Positions 36,630-47,095 of a DNA stretch of 64,000 bases are shown piece by piece (the first letter of the stretch is position 1; every line of letters begins with the position of its first letter). Position numbers and translations under genes: made by a program. Source of the DNA: Cercis canadensis (lineage: Eukaryota; Streptophyta; Magnoliopsida; Fabales; Fabaceae); contig QAOA01005809.1 in NCBI GenBank assembly GCA_003255065.1, forward strand, positions 237,914 through 301,913, in the 5' to 3' direction. Under the pieces are notes generated by a model. It was not told the origin of the DNA, ran no database searches, and saw only the letters and a program-made list of their open reading frames with translations.

Positions 36630-37253
36630 CTTCATTTGCTTCCCTTCCCATTTTCTTCTCTATTCTATCAACCTTGATCTATTTCATTTATTAGCATGAA
36701 AAATCTAGCTGATCCGTTTATTCTCCTCTATGCTTGCACTTCTTAAGATAATGTCAATGGACTTGGCTTCTCCATCTATTGGAGCTTCTGCTAGAGATAT
36801 GATACTAGAAGTATTTATTTAAAAGAATTTTGCATGTAATTTTGTTTTGCTCAATTTTAGGGATTAAATAGTTAGACATAATGCCATACATTGCATATGT
36901 CAATTACCAAACCTTTGTTTATTAGATAGGTTTGGAAGTTGACCAAAATTTTATTCCCATTAACTATGATTTCTTAGCTTTGTTGCTAAGCTTGTTGAGT
37001 GTCACTTGAACTTAATTTTAGATTTTGAAAATAGATGGGAGTTGCATATAATTTCAGTTAAATACAACTTAAGTCAAGCCTAGTTAAATACAATTTGAGT
37101 GTCACATCTAAGGCTAAAGTGCATAGAGGGAAACTAAGTACAATAACAAACAACTGATGGAGGCTTAAGGAGCTGGCAGGATATCACGGCCGCATCAGAA
37201 GGCATTCTTTTCTACTTACACAAACACCAAGAGTAGCCTAGTTACCTAGTATG

Positions 37254-37392
37254 CAGTGACGGATCCAGTGGGGCAGGGGCACTGGCTCCCACGTTTCAAA
37301 TTTTTTTACTTAATCTCTAGGAGAAATGTTTGAGAGTGCTCTACTTTTGTAGTTTCCCCCTTCTCGTTGAGTTATTTCTGGATTCGTCATTG
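37254..37392. mobile_element. 139-bp hAT-type MITE
   Basis: Ends CAGTGACGGATCCAG and inverted CAATGACGAATCCAG. Flanked by CTAGTATG (37246-37253) and CAAGTATG (37393-37400), an 8-bp duplication with one mismatch. Confidence 0.85.
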
Positions 37393-37539
37393 CAAGTATG
37401 CATAGACAAAATATATAATAACTTCTCAAGAATAAACACCAATCTCAGTCATCCTCTTCCCAGTCCCCCTCCTCCTTGTGCACCTCTTGCACAAAAACGA
37501 GAAAAAAATTAAAAAAGAAAAAGAAAAAAATTGTTGGGG

Positions 37540-37655
37540 AGCTATTATGCCGGTCTAAACTAGAGCACTAAGAGTCCAATGTTAAAAAAGGGAAAAAAAT
37601 CCACTACCAACAGCTTTTATGCCTGTCTAAACCATAGCACCCAGAGTCTCAATTT
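37540..37655. repeat. Imperfect tandem repeat, about 60 bp twice
   Basis: AGCTATTATGCCGGTCTAAA near 37550 recurs as AGCTTTTATGCCTGTCTAAA near 37611, followed each time by an AGCAC..AGAGTC motif. Function unknown; probably downstream flank of the HMGB relic. Confidence 0.6.
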
Positions 37656-37984
37656 GTCAGGAAGCTAAACCATTACAGACAGCTAACTCATGAACCAGTA
37701 GTACAATCAATGCCCATGCAATCAGGAAAAAGAAAAAAAAGAGGTTCAATGCAAAGTTCATAAGGTAAGAAACAATGTTCATCGTGATTACATTCAATCT
37801 CGATGAGTTCTTGATAATTTCCCTTCGAACCAAATCCAAAACCCAGAGAAACCAAAGTAACTCCAGGCAACTATCATAAATACTAATCAAGCTCTTTCTT
37901 AACATGTTAAAAAGACATTCAAGATAGTAAGGAGAACACACGTTAAATAACCCAATCAAAAGCAAAGATAGAGGAAAGAAGTAA

Positions 37985-38233
37985 GACTACCACTGGTGTC
38001 ATACTCTTCATTCATTTCAGGTTTTTAGTGGTCAGATTCCAATTCCATCATCCACAAGCCTGACTTGCAACATTTTAGTAAGTTAAACACGGTAACAAGA
38101 AAACTAAATGACCACATATACAACAGAACAACTGGCACTAGGTGCTCACCTGCTTTTTATTATAAGCATTCATAACTTTTTCATGCTCACCCTCCAGTTT
38201 CCTTGCAGTCTTGGCTTCATATGGAGCTTTCTC
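37985..38233 (-). pseudogene. HMGB-type protein relic, orphan exon(s)
   Basis: HMGB proteins are abundant chromatin proteins that bend DNA through an HMG box. An 84-bp exon (38233-38150, AG and GT borders) encodes EKAPYEAK...EHEKVMNAYNKKQ, the C-terminal half of a plant HMG box with exon borders where plant HMGB genes appear to have them. Leftward, at about 38022-37985, a degraded acidic-tail exon may read SEMNEEYDTSGS. Upstream exons, including the first half of the HMG box, are missing because the PPR relic begins at about 38400. Family call is good for the 28 codons; the tail is tentative. Confidence 0.65.
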
Positions 38234-38413
38234 CTTCCAGACCAAATAGGGGGATAGAAATCAGAAACAGAACAAATAGAAGCAGCATTTATTTGATACT
38301 GATAATATATTTAACAAGAATATGACTTTGTAAATTAATATTTGAAAGGATTAAAAGACTTAATGAAGAGCAGACAAATCCAACAAATAAACTTTTACCA
38401 CTGTATTCAAAAT

Positions 38414-40561
38414 TTAAGTTCTTGCAGCATCAGTCAAGGATTTCCGCACATCTCCTCCAGAAGCAGCATCTAAAGTTTTTGCTCCATAAATCATATTGTA
38501 CAAAGAAGCTGATGGCTCTAATCCTGAATTTATCATCTGTCTAGGGAGAATCTCAGCCTCCTTCCACTTTCCATCCCTACAAGGAACTCCTATGGTTGAA
38601 CAATAGCTGGCCACATTTGGAATTATTCCATTATCAACCATGTCTTCGAGTAGCCTAAGGTCCCTGTGGGAGCTGCCTTCTTTGCAGTAACCATAATTAT
38701 CGTGTTATATATGACATTATTTGGTTTCAAGTTCATCTCACCCATTGATTTGAAGAGTTTTGATGCTTCTTTCATATTTCCATGCATACATAATCCATGT
38801 ATCAAGACACTGTATGTGCAAGCATTTGAAACCAAACCAGACTTTTCCATTAAAGAATGTACCCGAAATGCTTTCTCCATGTCATTTGATCGTACAAAGG
38901 CATCAAGCAGAATTGTATATGTTACTTTGGAAGGAGCAAGGCCTCTCTGCTCCGTTTCCTTGACCAAGTGAAGAGCTCCTATTAAATTCCCAATTCTGGA
39001 ATATCCTGCAATCATTGTGTTATAGGTCGCGAGNTTTGGAATGATTCCATTATCAACCATGTCTTCGAGTAGCCTAAGGTCCCTGTGGGAGCTGCCTTCT
39101 TTGCAGTAACCATGAATCATCGTGTTATATATGACATTATTTGGTTTCAAGTCCATCTCACCCATTGATTTGAAGAGTTTTGATGCTTCTTTCATATTTC
39201 CATGCATACATAATCCATGTATCAAGACACTGTCTGTGCAAGCATCTGAAACCAAACCAGACTTTTCCATTAAAGAATGTACCCGAAATGCTTTCTCCAT
39301 GTCATTTGATCGTACAAAGGCATCAAGCAGAATTGTATATGTTACTTTGGAAGGAGCAAGGCCTCTCTGCTCCGTTTCCTTGACCAAGTGAAGAGCTCCT
39401 ATTAAATTCCCAATTCTAGAATATCCTGCAATCATTGTGTTAAAGGTCGCGAGGGACGGAGATGGTCCATTTGACTTCAATTGATTGAATAGTCTAACAG
39501 CAGTATCCATCTTTCCAACATCACAAAAGCCATTTATTAATGTGTTGCATGTAAATTATATTGGGACTTAGACCAACACTGTTCACTTGATCAACCAACT
39601 TCATAGCTTCCCCGAGCTTCTTCACTCGACACAGCCCACCAATCAATATGTTGTATGTCACAATACCATATGCCACTCCTTTCTTATGCATTTCCTCAAA
39701 TACTTTAAGAGCTTTATCTATATTGGGATCGTTACAAAATTCATTAATCACACAATTATGAGTATAAACATTGGGTATAACTCCATTTTGCTTCATCTTT
39801 TCGTACATTTGAAATCCTTCCTTCTTAAGACCTTGCTTGAAAAGGCCATTAATTAACACTGTACAAGTATGCTGATTGGCAACTAAACCCAATTCCTCCA
39901 TCTTGCAAAGCAACTTCTTCGCCAGTTCTACATCACTATTCTTGCAATAGCCATCAATCAATGTAGTGTAAATGACAATATTTGCAGACAAACCCATCTC
40001 CTCCAACTGATAAAAACCTTTAACCATGTCACCAGCTTTGCAACAACCCTTGATCATAATCCCAAAACTGTAAACATCCAGCACAACTTTACTCTTCCTT
40101 TCATTGAAAATTGACCATTCTTTTCCAAAAGAATTTGATCTAATAAGTAAATTCAAAAGATTATTTAATGTGTTTTATCTTGGAACAAGGCCCATGTCAA
40201 TCATCTGATCTAAGAAATAGAAAGCTTGATCAGGTAACTGAGAATGGACATGGGCATTAACAATTGTTTCATATAGAAAAGTATATGTTGAATTTGAATT
40301 GAAATGGGTTTGAGTTAGCTGATCAAGAAGTGAAGAAGGAGAGAACATAGAGGAGACTCGTCCAGAGATTACCCGCAAGAGTAGAGACTTAGCTTCTGAT
40401 AACATGCTAGAGTTGAGGAGATGGTGTAAGATGAAGGATATGGATTGGTGGGTGTAATGAATGTCTTGATGGGTTGAACAGTTGAAGAGTAGAAGTGCTT
40501 TCAGTGGAGGGAGTTTCACCGTTTTTTGGATGAGAATGAGAGTTTCCAGGGAATGAGACAT
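38414..40561 (-). pseudogene. P-class pentatricopeptide repeat gene, broken (At4g11690-like)
   Basis: Consecutive 35-residue PPR motifs, for example YTTLIDGYCK...AKKLLCKMEELGL, mark a P-class PPR protein; these bind organelle RNA in mitochondria or chloroplasts. Sequence and motif order resemble Arabidopsis At4g11690 as I recall it. Start MSHSLETL at 40561. Lesions: TAA just after GLVPR (40175-40177, Ser expected); one-base frameshift near 39555 at SPNI/CNTLING; another near 38690 in the left duplicate only. The C-terminus ends at TAG 38414. The apparent block of extra repeats (39034 join) is probably an assembly duplication. Without it the gene has about 590 codons, near the expected size, but the nonsense and the 39555 frameshift remain. 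It is intronless, as usual for this class. Confidence 0.85.
38616..39453. repeat. About 418-bp direct repeat around N at 39034
   Basis: 38616-39033 and 39035-39453 are near-identical with a few substitutions and one 1-base deletion in the left copy. The N lies exactly between them, consistent with overlapping contig ends (alleles or errors) left unmerged. Confidence 0.9.
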
Positions 40562-41392
40562 TGCCCTGCTTATCCTTCTACTTTATTTATTTATTTATTT
40601 AATTTTATTTTTTTATGTTCTCTCCTAATTTTTCTGGCCTCTGTTACAACAAAAACATCCCTTGTACTCACCCAGTAAAGAAGCGTGAGCAAATACCAAG
40701 TGAAGCGCAAACATTGGTGCTTGTAATTGTAAAGTTTGAATTTTGCAGCAAATTATCCAACAAAATTGAACCAATTTGTAGCCAATAGCTCAATTTATCC
40801 CACAAAACTTGTAGGAGAGGATTGCTACACCATTGCTTAAATTCTTCAAAATGGTAGCAAATTCTGTAAGTTTTAGGTGAAAAGAAGCTTGGAAAGAGGA
40901 CATTAAAGGATTCCGCAGACATATATTTCAACTAATTTGAAGCAAAAATAAGCCGCAAACCCAGGTTTTGAAATTTCGCAGATTGTAGTTCATGAGAAAA
41001 CCGCAGCTGAGATTTTCAAATATTGATGAAAAATCTGATCAATTAGCGAAGGTAATTGCTTGGGTAGTGGTAGAATATGAATTTGGAAAAATCTGTCAAG
41101 AAATTCGTTCCAATTTGAGAGGAATAAGAATTAGAGTTCCTTCGCATTAGCAGAGAGAAGAAAACCCGATGATGAATTCAACTTCTTGCTGACCGTGAGA
41201 AACTGAGAATAGCAGGGTTTGGTCAGTTAAGCGGTCCAGGCTTTTAACCCGACATTGCCCGAAAAAATTTTGAGGCCTCTATTTCGGGCTGGGCATACTC
41301 TACTCAACTAATTATTTGACACAGCTTGGTCCGATGATAAGAAATTCTTACTCCTGGCTTAATGGTTGGGTTTAAGCTCATGGGAGTATGTT
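40562..41392. other. PPR 5' flank, no gene seen
   Basis: A T/A-rich leader, then ordinary sequence. An 87-codon minus-strand frame at 40931-40668 has no recognised domain and is not called. Confidence 0.4.
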
Positions 41393-41400
41393 GATTAAGC

Positions 41401-42299
41401 TAGAGGTGTACATAACCCGACTAACCCATAAGAAACTGACCGAACCTGGCCAAATTGAGGCCAATCTGACGATTCTAGATGAAAGCCGGATGGAATCAGA
41501 TGGTTGAGATTTGAAATCTCGATTTGGACCGGTCGATTTAGTGTTCACTCAGTAAAACTGAGGTAAACCAAACTTGACTGAGGCGTTATCTCTTCCCCTC
41601 CTTATTCGCACCCTTTACATTCTCTGCCCGAGACTCCTTTCCTCTTTCTTCCTCTTGTTCTCTCTCTTCTTCACTTTTGCAGAGGAAAGAAATGGAGGAA
41701 TGCAAAATAGAGCTTGGGCGAAGAGAAAAAGAAAGGGAAAAGAGAGAGAGAAGAGTGTGATGGAAGCGAGAAAGCTTGGAGAATGCCGGACCAAGAGCGA
41801 AGAAAGTGAAAAGCAAGGTGTGATTTGAAGGATAACCTGTGGAAGACTGGAAGTCCAGCCCAAGTCTGATTTTTAGAGCTTATTCACCAGGTAAGCTTCT
41901 GATTCCCCTATTTATCTTCGATTTGGGTAAAAAAAAAATGCTTGTTAGCTATGCATTTCACTATGAGAATAGAGAATTTGTGACTGCTGGATTAATTTGT
42001 CAATTGTTCTTTTCTTCCGGTCCTATTTTCACAATGATTTGGAGTACGTTTGAAATTGATGTTGTGGCTAGTTATGCTTTTTTTTTTTTAAGCTGCATAT
42101 GTCTGGATTTTTTTTGAGGGGGTTTAGCTTGGAATCCTTGAAATGGAAACTGAAACCGACCCAACCCACCTATAACCGATTCAATTAATTCCCTTCCTCT
42201 GCTGGTCGGTGACAAGTTGGGATAAATCCCACCCAACGGTGGTCGGTCGAATGGCAGAGGTCCTCCAATCCGACCGAAATCGATATGTGAACACCCCTA
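41401..42299. mobile_element. Non-autonomous hAT-type element, 899 bp
   Basis: Ends TAGAGGTGTACA and inverted TAGGGGTGTTCA, a plant hAT-like terminus. Flanks GATTAAGC (41393-41400) and GATAAAGC (42300-42307) form an 8-bp duplication with one mismatch. The interior has CCGACC-type sub-terminal motifs and a CT/GA-rich stretch near 41590-41810; the short frames there are low complexity. No transposase. Confidence 0.85.
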
Positions 42300-42307
42300 G
42301 ATAAAGC

Positions 42308-42912
42308 ATCTCACGTGAGTCATAGGGATAATAAAATGCCTTGTTCAGGCACGAATCTGTGGGAAATTCTTAGAGTTCGGTAGGGGATAATGGAAATTTC
42401 TCTGTACGGGGGTGAGGCTAAAGATAGATTTTTCCTTGTTTGAGTTTCGTAGACGGAGACGGGATCACAATCTCCACTCGGCAAGGATCCCTAAAATGTT
42501 AAAATATTAAAATACTATTTTATGACACTTATATTGGGTGTAATATATAGGGGTAGTTAATAATTTCATATATGTAAAAAAAAAGTTATGTTTCTTTGCA
42601 AATCCCTATTCCCTACCTAGGGATCGAGGATGATGACGAAGGAAAGTTCCCTATCAGGGTCAGGGAGTAAAGGAGCACTTCCACCCACCCCCTTACCCTA
42701 TTGCCATGCATTTAGTTTTAGTGAAACTTAGTCAATTCCTAAATTATTTGTACCAAAAAGAATTTTATTTGGCATGACTTTAAAGTTTTGTGGGTTAAAA
42801 GTACAATAGTATTTATTTTTTTGATGTGATTTAATTTTCAAATCTTACCGTGGTATCAAACCAATATTAAAACAGTCAATGAACCCCAAATTGGTGGAAA
42901 GATTAAATATGA
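42308..42912. other. Intergenic between hAT and MULE elements
   Basis: No gene. A segment near 42360-42680 with GGGATAATGG and CAGGGTCAGGG ends may be an old MITE, but I could not pair its ends convincingly. Confidence 0.35.
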
Positions 42913-43164
42913 TGTATAAAAGGCAAATTTACAATAATAATACTGTTTAATAAAATAATTACGGATTTAGGATAGTTTTGAAACAATTTACCGAAATGGG
43001 TTAATTTTTTTTTGCTAAAAAACGCTGATGCGTTTTATCATAAAAACGCTAAAGAAAACTGCGTTTTAAACAGAAAACGCAAAAAGCGAAGCGCGTTTTG
43101 TTAAAGAAAACGCGGTTTCATATTACAAAAAACGCGGAATGAATTTTTAACCGTGGGGCCGAAA

Positions 43165-43372
43165 ATGATTTGAAGAAAACGCTGATTCAATAAGAGTTTC
43201 TTGAAGAAAACTCTGTTTGAAACAGAGTTTTCTATAGAAAACGCTGATTCAATCAGAGTTTCTTGAAGAAAACTCTTTTTCAAACAGAGTTTTCTATAGA
43301 AAACTCTGATTCAATCAGAGTTTCTTAAAGAAAACTCTGTTTGAAACAGAGTTTTCTATAAGAAACGTTGTT
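43165..43372. repeat. Left hairpin array of the MULE
   Basis: About three tandem units of roughly 62 bp. Each contains two self-complementary blocks: GAAAACTCTGTTT with GAAACAGAGTTTTC, and GCTGATTCAATCAG-type, joined by TATA or TTGAAGAA. Some units have CGC in place of CTC. Confidence 0.9.
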
Positions 43373-43499
43373 TTCATATGCGTTTTCACTTTGGTTCTGT
43401 TAAACGATGTTGTATTTCTGTAAACCGCTATTCAAATTATGTAAAACGCTGACACTGTAGCACCGCTTAAAACAGTGTTTGGGTCTTGAAATGATTGAA

Positions 43500-43790
43500 T
43501 TTAGGGTTAGGGCTAGGGTTTAGGATTTGGAGGTTAGGGTTAAGAGTTTAGGGTTTGGGTTGAGATTTGAGGTTTAGGGTTCAGAGTTTGGGATTTGGAT
43601 TTGAGGTTTGGGAGTTAAGTTCAGGAGTTTACTATTAGTAATTTAGGGTTTGGGGTTTATGGTTTAGGTTTAGGTTTGGAGTTTAGGGTTTAGAGTTTGA
43701 GGTTGAGATTCAAGGGTTTCAGGTTCGAAATTTGGAGCCCACTGGGTATTAGGTTTGGGGTTAAGGTTATGAGTTTAGGGTTTGATAGAA
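43500..43790. repeat. Left telomere-like tract of the MULE (TTTAGGG type)
   Basis: Degenerate TTTAGGG/GGTTTAGGGTT variants over about 290 bp, G-rich strand on plus. Units are irregular, unlike a true telomere array. Confidence 0.88.
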
Positions 43791-43835
43791 CCTGCAATGT
43801 CCCTTGCTAACCGTTGCTACTCACTTGCTACACAC

Positions 43836-44345
43836 AACATGACAACATAAGATCTGAACCATCCAAGTATTAATCATCCTTTCTAACATGTAATTTCCAA
43901 GAAGACCGCAGGAGTTGTAACCCAAAATTTGATGCTGCTTTACAATGGAGGGTTATGGCAAGAGTAGCAGTAATAAAAATAAATATTTCATCCCATTTGT
44001 GCTTCAATTCAAACTAAAGGGTGTTCAACTTTAATGTCATCTCTGGTATGTGAGCATACAACAATGAGTCTAAAGTCATTAGTGTGAAAGTTGATCTCAA
44101 TGATGTTTTAGTAACCGTCAACTAAGGTTAGTTATCCCGGCACCCGGCTTGGGCGTTGCATCTAATTACTTACATTCTAAATGTAAGTTATTTAGAGAAT
44201 GACATACGTCCACACCAAACATTCTTGGGATCAACTTTCACACCAATGACTTTTAACTAATTTTTGTATGCAAATATATTTAAATGTAAGTAAAACATCA
44301 AGGATGAAATCTAAAATGAGAAATATATTTGCATACAAAAGTTAG
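43836..44345. repeat. MULE core with nested inverted repeats
   Basis: AGTCATTAGTGTGAAAGTTG (about 44075) pairs with inverted ...CACACCAATGACT (about 44240), and ATATTTGCATACAA pairs about 70 bp across 44266-44342. No coding region or recognised captured gene. Confidence 0.7.
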
Positions 44346-44394
44346 TTAAATTAGCAAGTGAGTAACAACGGTTAGCAAAGGACATTGCAAGTTC

Positions 44395-44690
44395 CATCAA
44401 ACCCTAAACTCATAACCCTAACCCTAAACCTAATACCCAGTGGGCTCCAAATTTCGAACCCGAAACCCTTGAATCTCAACCTCAAACTCTAAACCCTAAA
44501 CTTCAAACCTAAACCTAAACCATAAACCCCAAACCCTAAATTACTAATAGTAAACTCCTGAACTTAACTCCCAAACCTCAAATCCAAATCCCAAACTCTG
44601 AACCCTAAACCTCAAATCTCAACCCAAACCCTAAACTCTTAACCCTAACCTTCAAATCCTAAACCCTAGCCCCTAACCCTAAATTCAATC
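44395..44690. repeat. Right telomere-like tract of the MULE (CCCTAAA type)
   Basis: Inverted counterpart of 43500-43790, same irregular units in the same mirrored order. Confidence 0.88.
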
Positions 44691-44814
44691 ATCCTAAGGC
44701 CCAAACACTATTTTAAGCGGTGCTACAGTGTCAGCGTTTTACATAATTTGAATAGCGGTTTACAGAAATACAACATCGTTTAACAGAACCAAAGTGAAAA
44801 CGCATATGGAAACA

Positions 44815-45075
44815 ACGTTTCTTAAAGAAAACTCTGTTTCAAACAGAGTTTTCTTTAAGAAACTCTGATTGAATCAGAGTTTTCTATAGAAAACTCTGTT
44901 TGAAACAGAGTTTTTTTCAAGAAACTCTGATTGAATCAGAGTTTTCTATAGAAAACTCTGTTTGAAACAGAGTTTTCTTCAAGAAACTCTGATTGAATCA
45001 GCGTTTTCTATAGAAAACTCTGTTTCAAACAGAGTTTTCTTCAAAAAACTCTTATTGAATCAGCGTTTTCTTCAA
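44815..45075. repeat. Right hairpin array of the MULE
   Basis: Inverted counterpart of the left array with about one extra unit; AACTCTGTTTGAAACAGAGT and CTCTGATTGAATCAGAG blocks alternate. Confidence 0.9.
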
Positions 45076-45332
45076 ACCATTTTCGGCCCCACGGTTAAAA
45101 ATCCATTCCGCGTTTTTTGTAATATGAAACCGCGTTTTCTTTAACAAAACGCGCTTCGCTTTTTGCGTTTTCTATTTAAAACGCAGTTTTGTTTAGCGTT
45201 TTTATGATAAAACGCATCAGCGTTTTTTAGCCAAAAAAAACTAACCCATTTCGGTAAATTGTTTCAAAACTATCCTAAATCCGTAATTATTTTATTAAAC
45301 AGTATTATTACTGTAAATTTGCCTGTATAAAA

Positions 45333-45784
45333 TGCATTGTAAAATATAGATTGACAGTGAAGCATACTGTCATTTAATCAAATAGATTGGGTGTTATGTA
45401 TTATCTTCTCCTCAGGTTCTTTTAAGGCTTTAGTCCTTTTTGAACTCGTATTTTAATTCTTCCTTGCTTCCTTAGCTAGATTACATGGTAGCTGGAAAAT
45501 GGAGTGAAAGACCTTAAAATTCTTCATGGCTTGCAAACATATACTTCCTGGACAACTTGTCTATTGTTGACTTGTCATATTGTTCTTAGAATAGAAAGTT
45601 TGAACTATTAGTTTTTCAATGTCATGGCAAAAAAAAAAAAAAAAAAAACAAAGTTTTCAATGTCTTCAGTTTAAAATTTGGGTAAGATTGAGTAAAAAAT
45701 AGTGCATTGGGATTTTTCCACCTGAGAGACAAACTCATTTATCTAACTAGTTAAACTATTGTCATTAGCTTAAAAAAAATTAAA
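45333..45784. other. Intergenic, with a short motif repeated beyond the solo LTR
   Basis: No gene. TTGGGTAAGATTGAGT followed by AAAAATAGT (about 45678) recurs with one change near 47374 on the other side of the solo LTR. Confidence 0.4.
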
Positions 45785-45789
45785 GATAA

Positions 45790-47090
45790 TGTTAGTTCCA
45801 CATTTTTTAATCCTAGTTTTGATGATAACAAATGACCTTTCTAGAAGCACTATCACTAACCCTAATATGTTTGTTTAAGTGCATTATTGAGTAACATGTT
45901 AGTGATTATCTTGGGTTAAGAAGAAGAACAAGTTTCTGCCTCAGCAAGAACCAATTCTCGTACAAAACTTGTTTTTCTTAGAAGATCATTTATGCTGATG
46001 TAGCAGTAAAAGTCTGAAGATATTTTGAATTTCAAAGTATATTCTAGAAAAAATATCAATAAATCATAGGAGTAGACTTTGGAAGCAATCAATCAGAAAA
46101 GAGCTATTTGAAATTATTTTAAAGGAAGTTTTTCAAAGGATGAGCTATATTAGGAAACAAATCAAAGAAAAATAAAAAGATTCCTAAAATTGTACAAATT
46201 GACAGCCAAGCATTGAAGACTTTGTCTACAATTTAAACGATCATCCTCTACCTCTGGACTCCTACAAATTGAAGACCCAAGTGTTGATAAACAAATAGAA
46301 GAACATAAGTAAAAGTTTGAAGAAAATTTGGTGTCATTACAAATCAAGTTCATTGTCTTCTCATCTCTCTATACTACTATTTATATATTATTCTTTGAGA
46401 GAGTTTTATTTTTCTATTAGGACTAAACCTATTTTGGGTTTTTGTACTATAGATTTCCATTGGGAAAATTTGGGGAGAGTGACATCTACTCTTGGTTAGA
46501 GGGAGAAAAAATTTATGGTGAGTTTTTGTAAAACCAGAGAGAAGGAGTTTATTGGTGAGCTCTTGTAAAACTAGTTTGAGAGAGTTTTTGGTTAGCTCTT
46601 AGGAAATTAGGGATTGTAGAAGCTTGGACAAATAATCTCGTTGCTAGTGAAACCTCAGCCTTAGGAGGGTGGACGTAGGCAATATTTGGTCGAACTACTA
46701 TAAAAAATTATGGGCTAAATTTATTATCCCTACTCTCTCTATTTTTGCTATTTGCTGCATAAACTAGTTTCATGTTTGATAAATTGGTTATGAATTAAGC
46801 TTGCTAAAAATTTGGTTTTAAGCTGATTCTCTGCCTTGATTAAATAGTTTATTTGCACTTATATAGTCCTTGAATTTATGGATATATTTCTGGGGGATTA
46901 TCTGTGAGTCATTCATGGTCATTAAAATCTGAATCTGTTTGTGTGTATTTTCTAGGTTTATAAAGAACAAGCTGTAAAATAAGTTATTGTTTAAAATCTG
47001 GTTATTATAGAAAAAGTTTTAATTGGTGATTTTGTTCTATATTGTTTTAATCTCCTATTTACCCCTTCTAGAAGCATACCTACACTCTCA
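45790..47090 (+). mobile_element. Solo LTR of a copia (Sirevirus-like) element
   Basis: 1,301 bp starting TGTTAGTTCCACA, with TTTTGATGATAACAAATG near the start and ACCCCTTCTAGAAGC near the end, closing CTCTCA. A perfect 5-bp duplication GATAA is at 45785-45789 and 47091-47095. No primer site or internal domain follows, so it is a product of LTR-LTR recombination. It is related in layout to the LTR at 48167-49271. Confidence 0.85.
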
Positions 47091-47095
47091 GATAA

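Larger units (their letters stand above)
42922..45323. mobile_element. Mutator-like foldback element, 2.4-kb palindrome
   Basis: The ends are GGCAAATTTACA and its inverted copy. A perfect 9-bp duplication TGTATAAAA flanks it (42913-42921 and 45324-45332), the hallmark length for Mutator-like elements. The inverted arms run about 910 bp on the left (42922 to about 43835) and 980 bp on the right (about 44350-45323), with only small differences. From outside in, each arm has a unique end, AAACGC-rich hairpins, a hairpin array and a telomere-like tract. The roughly 510-bp core (43836-44345) has no transposase frame and itself contains two shorter inverted repeats. It must be mobilised in trans. 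Confidence 0.92.

Noticed and set aside
38616-39453. Recent tandem duplication of PPR motifs as a gain of function
   Set aside because: The N lies exactly between the copies, as at the other N positions, so an assembly overlap is far more likely.
40668-40931. 87-codon minus-strand frame upstream of the PPR gene
   Set aside because: No recognised domain, no promoter or splice context, ordinary base composition.
41574-41828. 84-codon frame on plus, with overlapping minus frames
   Set aside because: CT/GA-rich low-complexity translation inside the hAT-type element.
43101-43283. 60-codon open frame in the MULE left arm, and its twin at 44962-45144
   Set aside because: Both are translations of the mirrored hairpin array; identity comes from the inverted repeat, not from coding conservation.
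43165-43372. CRISPR-like spaced palindromic repeats
   Set aside because: No unique spacers, units vary, both arms mirror each other, and the host is a plant transposon.
43500-43790. True interstitial telomere from a chromosome fusion
   Set aside because: Units are too degenerate and the tract is mirrored within one transposon with a 9-bp target duplication.
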